From assembly GCF_000147075.1 (NCBI RefSeq), contig NC_014484.1, positions 947,501 to 1,011,500 of the forward strand: a stretch of 64,000 nucleotides of DNA. The letters run 5' to 3'. Numbering within the stretch: the stretch's first letter is position 1; each line of letters starts with the position of its first letter. The stretch is from Spirochaeta thermophila DSM 6192. Lineage in GTDB: Bacteria; Spirochaetota; Spirochaetia; Winmispirales; Winmispiraceae. The notes beneath the pieces are model-generated. The model searched no databases. It worked only from the letters and a program-made list of their open reading frames with translations, and was not told the origin of the DNA. Made by a program: the position numbers and the translations under genes. Of this stretch, positions 61,548-64,000 are shown piece after piece.

Positions 61548-62936
61548 ATGATGCGATCCCTGTATGCCGGTGTGTCCGGACTTCAGAACCATCAGATCAG
61601 GATGGACGTGATCGGTAACAACATCTCGAACGTGAATACCACGGGATTCAAGAAGGGGAGGGTCAACTTTCATGACATGATCTCCCAGACGCTCTCCGGT
61701 GCAGCCCGCCCCACCGAGGAGGTGGGTGGGGTGAACCCCAAACAGGTGGGGCTCGGCATGACCATCGCGAGCATCGACACCATCCACACCCAGGGCTCCC
61801 TCCAGACCACCGGCGTGATGACCGATGTGGCCATCCAGGGTGAGGGCTTCTTCATCCTCCGAAAGGGTGACCGCAGTTTCTACACCAGGGCGGGGGTCTT
61901 CGGCCTCGACGAAGAGGGATACTTGGTGAATCCCGCCAACGGGCTGCGCGTCCAGGGGTGGAGGGCCGAGACCGTGAACGGACAGACCTTCATCAATACC
62001 ACCGGATCCCTCCAGGACCTCATCATCCCGGTGGGGAGCAAGGACCCCGCCTCCGCCACTACGGAGGTCTTCCTCGCCTGTAACCTCGACAAGCGGCTCC
62101 CCGAGATTCCTCCCGGCGCCGGTCCCGAGACGGTGCGTGAAGGCACCTGGGTGGCCACCTACGACATCTATGACAGTTTCGGTAACCCGCATACCCTCAG
62201 GATCGAGTTCACCAAGGTGGTGGGTGAACCCAACCGGTGGCGTGCGACGGTCACGGTGGATCCCGATGCAGAGACGCCCACGAACACCCTGGTGGACGTG
62301 GGTGAGACCAATAATGCCACCAATACCTTCATCATTCAGTTCGACAATCTTGGGACGATTCAGTCCGTGGAGGACGAGGCGGGAGACGTCCTCGATGCGG
62401 GGGCTCTCCAGGTGCAGGTGGGGTTCGATGTGCCCGAGGCCACGATCCCGCCGGGTGAGGCGGCCGTACGGCAGACCTTCAACCTCAATCTCGGTCAGGT
62501 GGGGAGTGTGGTGGACGCCGTGACCCAGTTCGCGGAACGCAGCTCCACCAAGGTCTTCCGGCAGAACGGCTACACCATGGGGTATCTGGAAGGGTTCAAG
62601 ATCGATCAGAATGGGGTCATCACCGGCGTCTACTCCAACGGTAACAACCGTCCGCTGGGTCAGATCGCGCTTGCCACGTTCGTGAACCCTGGCGGTCTCG
62701 AGAAGGAGGGTGAGACCATGTTCCGGGTCTCCCTCAACTCCGGGGATCCCAATGTGGGACCGCCGAACTTTGCGGGAAAGGGGAAGCTCATCGCAGGGGC
62801 GCTCGAGATGAGCAACGTGGACCTCGCCGAGGCCTTCACCGATATGATCGTGACGCAGAGGGGATTCCAGGCCAATTCCCGGACCATCACCACGTCCGAC
62901 CAGATGCTCCAGGAGCTGCTGACGCTCAAGCGATAG
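61548..62936 (+). CDS. flgE: flagellar hook protein FlgE
   Basis: A 462-residue hook subunit. The conserved N-terminus [19 protein letters not shown] and [18 protein letters not shown], plus the C-terminal [19 protein letters not shown] and [11 protein letters not shown], form the D0 coil. Numbered from the first Met, Lys165 (IPVGSK) and Cys178 ([10 protein letters not shown]) match the residues that form the self-catalysed lysinoalanine cross-link in Treponema denticola FlgE. If the second Met is used the numbers drop by one. Confidence 0.96.
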   Translation: MMRSLYAGVSGLQNHQIRMDVIGNNISNVNTTGFKKGRVNFHDMISQTLSGAARPTEEVGGVNPKQVGLGMTIASIDTIHTQGSLQTTGVMTDVAIQGEGFFILRKGDRSFYTRAGVFGLDEEGYLVNPANGLRVQGWRAETVNGQTFINTTGSLQDLIIPVGSKDPASATTEVFLACNLDKRLPEIPPGAGPETVREGTWVATYDIYDSFGNPHTLRIEFTKVVGEPNRWRATVTVDPDAETPTNTLVDVGETNNATNTFIIQFDNLGTIQSVEDEAGDVLDAGALQVQVGFDVPEATIPPGEAAVRQTFNLNLGQVGSVVDAVTQFAERSSTKVFRQNGYTMGYLEGFKIDQNGVITGVYSNGNNRPLGQIALATFVNPGGLEKEGETMFRVSLNSGDPNVGPPNFAGKGKLIAGALEMSNVDLAEAFTDMIVTQRGFQANSRTITTSDQMLQELLTLKR

Positions 62937-62956
62937 CGTCGTAGAATAGGAGGGGT

Positions 62957-63154
62957 ATGATCAAGGTCACGAAGCTCGACGGTACGGTCTTCTACGTGAA
63001 TCCTCACCACATCGAGTACATCGAGCTCAATCCCGATACCACCCTCATCATGCTCTCGGGCAAGCGTCTGGTGGTCCGTGAGGACTACCAGACGATTTTC
63101 GATAGGATCATCGAATACCGCAGGAAGATCGGCCTGTTCTTCAACGAGGAGTGA
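62957..63154 (+). CDS. flbD: flagellar protein FlbD
   Basis: A 65-residue FlbD-family protein (MIKVTKLDGTVFYVNPHHIE; LSGKRLVVREDYQTIFDRI). It is found between flgE and motA in spirochetes and many Gram-positives; its exact role in the motor is unknown. AGGAGGGGT precedes the ATG, and 3 nt separate its stop from motA. Confidence 0.92.
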   Translation: MIKVTKLDGTVFYVNPHHIEYIELNPDTTLIMLSGKRLVVREDYQTIFDRIIEYRRKIGLFFNEE

Positions 63155-63157
63155 CGA

Positions 63158-63946
63158 ATGGATCTGGGTACGATACTTGGCGTCGTCGTGGGACTCGGAC
63201 TCGTGATCTTCGGTATTGTGGTGGCGGGGGTGCCACTCGGTGTGTACGTCGACATCGCCTCGGTCCTCATCGTGTTCGGCGGTTCCTTCGGAGCGATGCT
63301 CGTGGGGAACCCGCTCGCGCGGATGCTGGGGATCATGCAGTACGTCTCACATGCCCTCAACGTCCCCAACTGGCAGGAGGGGAGGGTGATCAACGACCTG
63401 GTGGCCTACGCCGAGCGGGCGAGGCGGGAGGGACTCCTCGCCCTCGAAGACAACCTCGACGAGATCGAGGACGAGTTCATGCGCAAAGGGCTCCAGCTGG
63501 TGGTGGACGGGATCGACCCCGAGATCATAAAAACCGTGCTCTACACCGAGCTCAACGAGATGCAGTCCCGGCACGAGGTGGGCGCCAAGATCTTCGACGA
63601 CTGGTCCAAGATCGCGCCCGCCTTCGGGATGATAGGAACCCTCATCGGTCTCATCGCGATGCTCAAGAACCTCGCAGGCGGGGATACCTCTGCGATCGGG
63701 CAGGGAATGGCCACCGCCCTCATCACCACGCTCTACGGCTCGCTCTTCGCGAACCTCTTCCTCATACCACTCAAGAACAAGCTCATGGACAGGGACCGGG
63801 ACGAGACCTTGGTGAGGGAGATCATGATAGAGGGGATCCTCTCCATCCAGGCAGGGGACAATCCCCGGGTCTTGCTCGAAAAACTCCTCTCGTTCCTACC
63901 ACCAAAGGAGCGAGAGGCGGTCCGCCAGGAGGTGGGGAGGGACTGA
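63158..63946 (+). CDS. motA: flagellar stator protein MotA
   Basis: A 262-residue stator subunit with four membrane helices: two near the N-terminus and two near residues 150-205 (IAPAFGMIGTLIGLIAMLKN; MATALITTLYGSLFANLFL). A cytoplasmic charged loop (AYAERARREGLLALED) interacts with FliG. With MotB it conducts ions to drive rotation; Na+ or H+ use cannot be judged reliably here. Confidence 0.96.
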   Translation: MDLGTILGVVVGLGLVIFGIVVAGVPLGVYVDIASVLIVFGGSFGAMLVGNPLARMLGIMQYVSHALNVPNWQEGRVINDLVAYAERARREGLLALEDNLDEIEDEFMRKGLQLVVDGIDPEIIKTVLYTELNEMQSRHEVGAKIFDDWSKIAPAFGMIGTLIGLIAMLKNLAGGDTSAIGQGMATALITTLYGSLFANLFLIPLKNKLMDRDRDETLVREIMIEGILSIQAGDNPRVLLEKLLSFLPPKEREAVRQEVGRD

Positions 63947-63947
63947 C

Positions 63948-64000
63948 ATGGCGAAGGAGATGCAGAAAAAGAAGAAGTGTGACGAGGGGGCTCCCGACTA
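63948..64000 (+). CDS. motB: flagellar stator protein MotB, N-terminal fragment
   Basis: Only about 17 codons are present (MAKEMQKKKKCDEGAPDY), cut by the right edge. The Lys-rich start followed by Cys and GAP is the usual MotB cytoplasmic tail before the ion-channel helix. It starts one base after the motA stop with GGAGG upstream, as expected for the stator pair. Confidence 0.85.
   Translation, partial: MAKEMQKKKKCDEGAPD

Noticed and set aside
1-64000. CRISPR arrays, insertion sequences, prophage, attachment sites or replication origin
   Set aside because: I saw no spaced direct-repeat array, transposase, phage gene or DnaA-box cluster. The two Xer recombinases look like housekeeping proteins, not integrases of a mobile element.

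Overview
The window reads as chromosomal DNA of a GC-rich, free-living saccharolytic spirochete. The flagellar genes follow the spirochetal order flgB-flgC-fliE-fliF-fliG-fliH-fliI-fliJ-flbB-fliK-flgD-flgE-flbD-motA-motB, including the spirochete collar gene flbB, and a GH10 xylanase is present. A Spirochaeta/Winmispira thermophila-like organism is my inference; no 16S rRNA lies in the window. Coding density is very high, many neighbours overlap by 1, 4, 8 or 14 nt, and no gene-free stretch exceeds 300 nt. I see no insertion sequence, prophage, CRISPR array or origin.

Layout. 1-2001: end of a six-hairpin glycosidase-like gene and a GH10 xylanase that is probably intracellular. 2107-8355: lipid block, with fabZ and an acyl-CoA synthetase on the minus strand, divergent from a complete accB-accC-accD-accA operon. 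8438-10732 (minus): ccdA plus a TlpA-like thioredoxin, and a CPBP membrane protease. 10801-15347: a PilZ protein, a HEAT-repeat exported protein, comEC and rsmA. 15340-17972 (minus): pta-dapB-dapA. 18102-22460: tyrA, a bactofilin, a TPR protein, mtaB and an outer-membrane protein. 22519-22679: tRNA-Lys and tRNA-Glu with a consensus promoter and a terminator. 22757-30788: a small beta-barrel protein, a TPR lipoprotein, adk, then cheW, a DegT-like gene, nadK, recN and a spirochetal unknown, closed by cdd. 30859-35910: a very G-rich membrane-anchored gene, a degenerate LytM-like protein, a methyltransferase, and a DUF4912 + GH57 pair.

36001-64000 is one unidirectional block of about 28 kb. It opens with a promoter overlapped by MraZ boxes and runs mraZ-rsmH-ftsL-murF-mraY-ftsW-ftsQ-ftsA-ftsZ, then a Xer recombinase, a TPR lipoprotein, dprA, topA, a second Xer recombinase, hslV-hslU and the flagellar genes to motB, which is cut by the right edge. 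The largest gap is about 80 nt, between hslU and flgB. Septation, chromosome processing and periplasmic-flagellum assembly are therefore physically, and perhaps transcriptionally, linked.

The most interesting hidden signal is a repeated start architecture. Four unrelated first genes (starts at 10732, 18102, 23444 and 33577) have no Shine-Dalgarno sequence, and each start codon lies exactly 6 nt after a sigma70-type -10 element. This predicts leaderless mRNAs. Other points are a DegT-family protein lacking the PLP lysine, a LytM protein lacking its metal ligands, the FlgE lysinoalanine cross-link residues (K165/C178), G-tract repeats with a G9 run, and a terminator between fabZ and fadD that leaves fadD no room for its own promoter.
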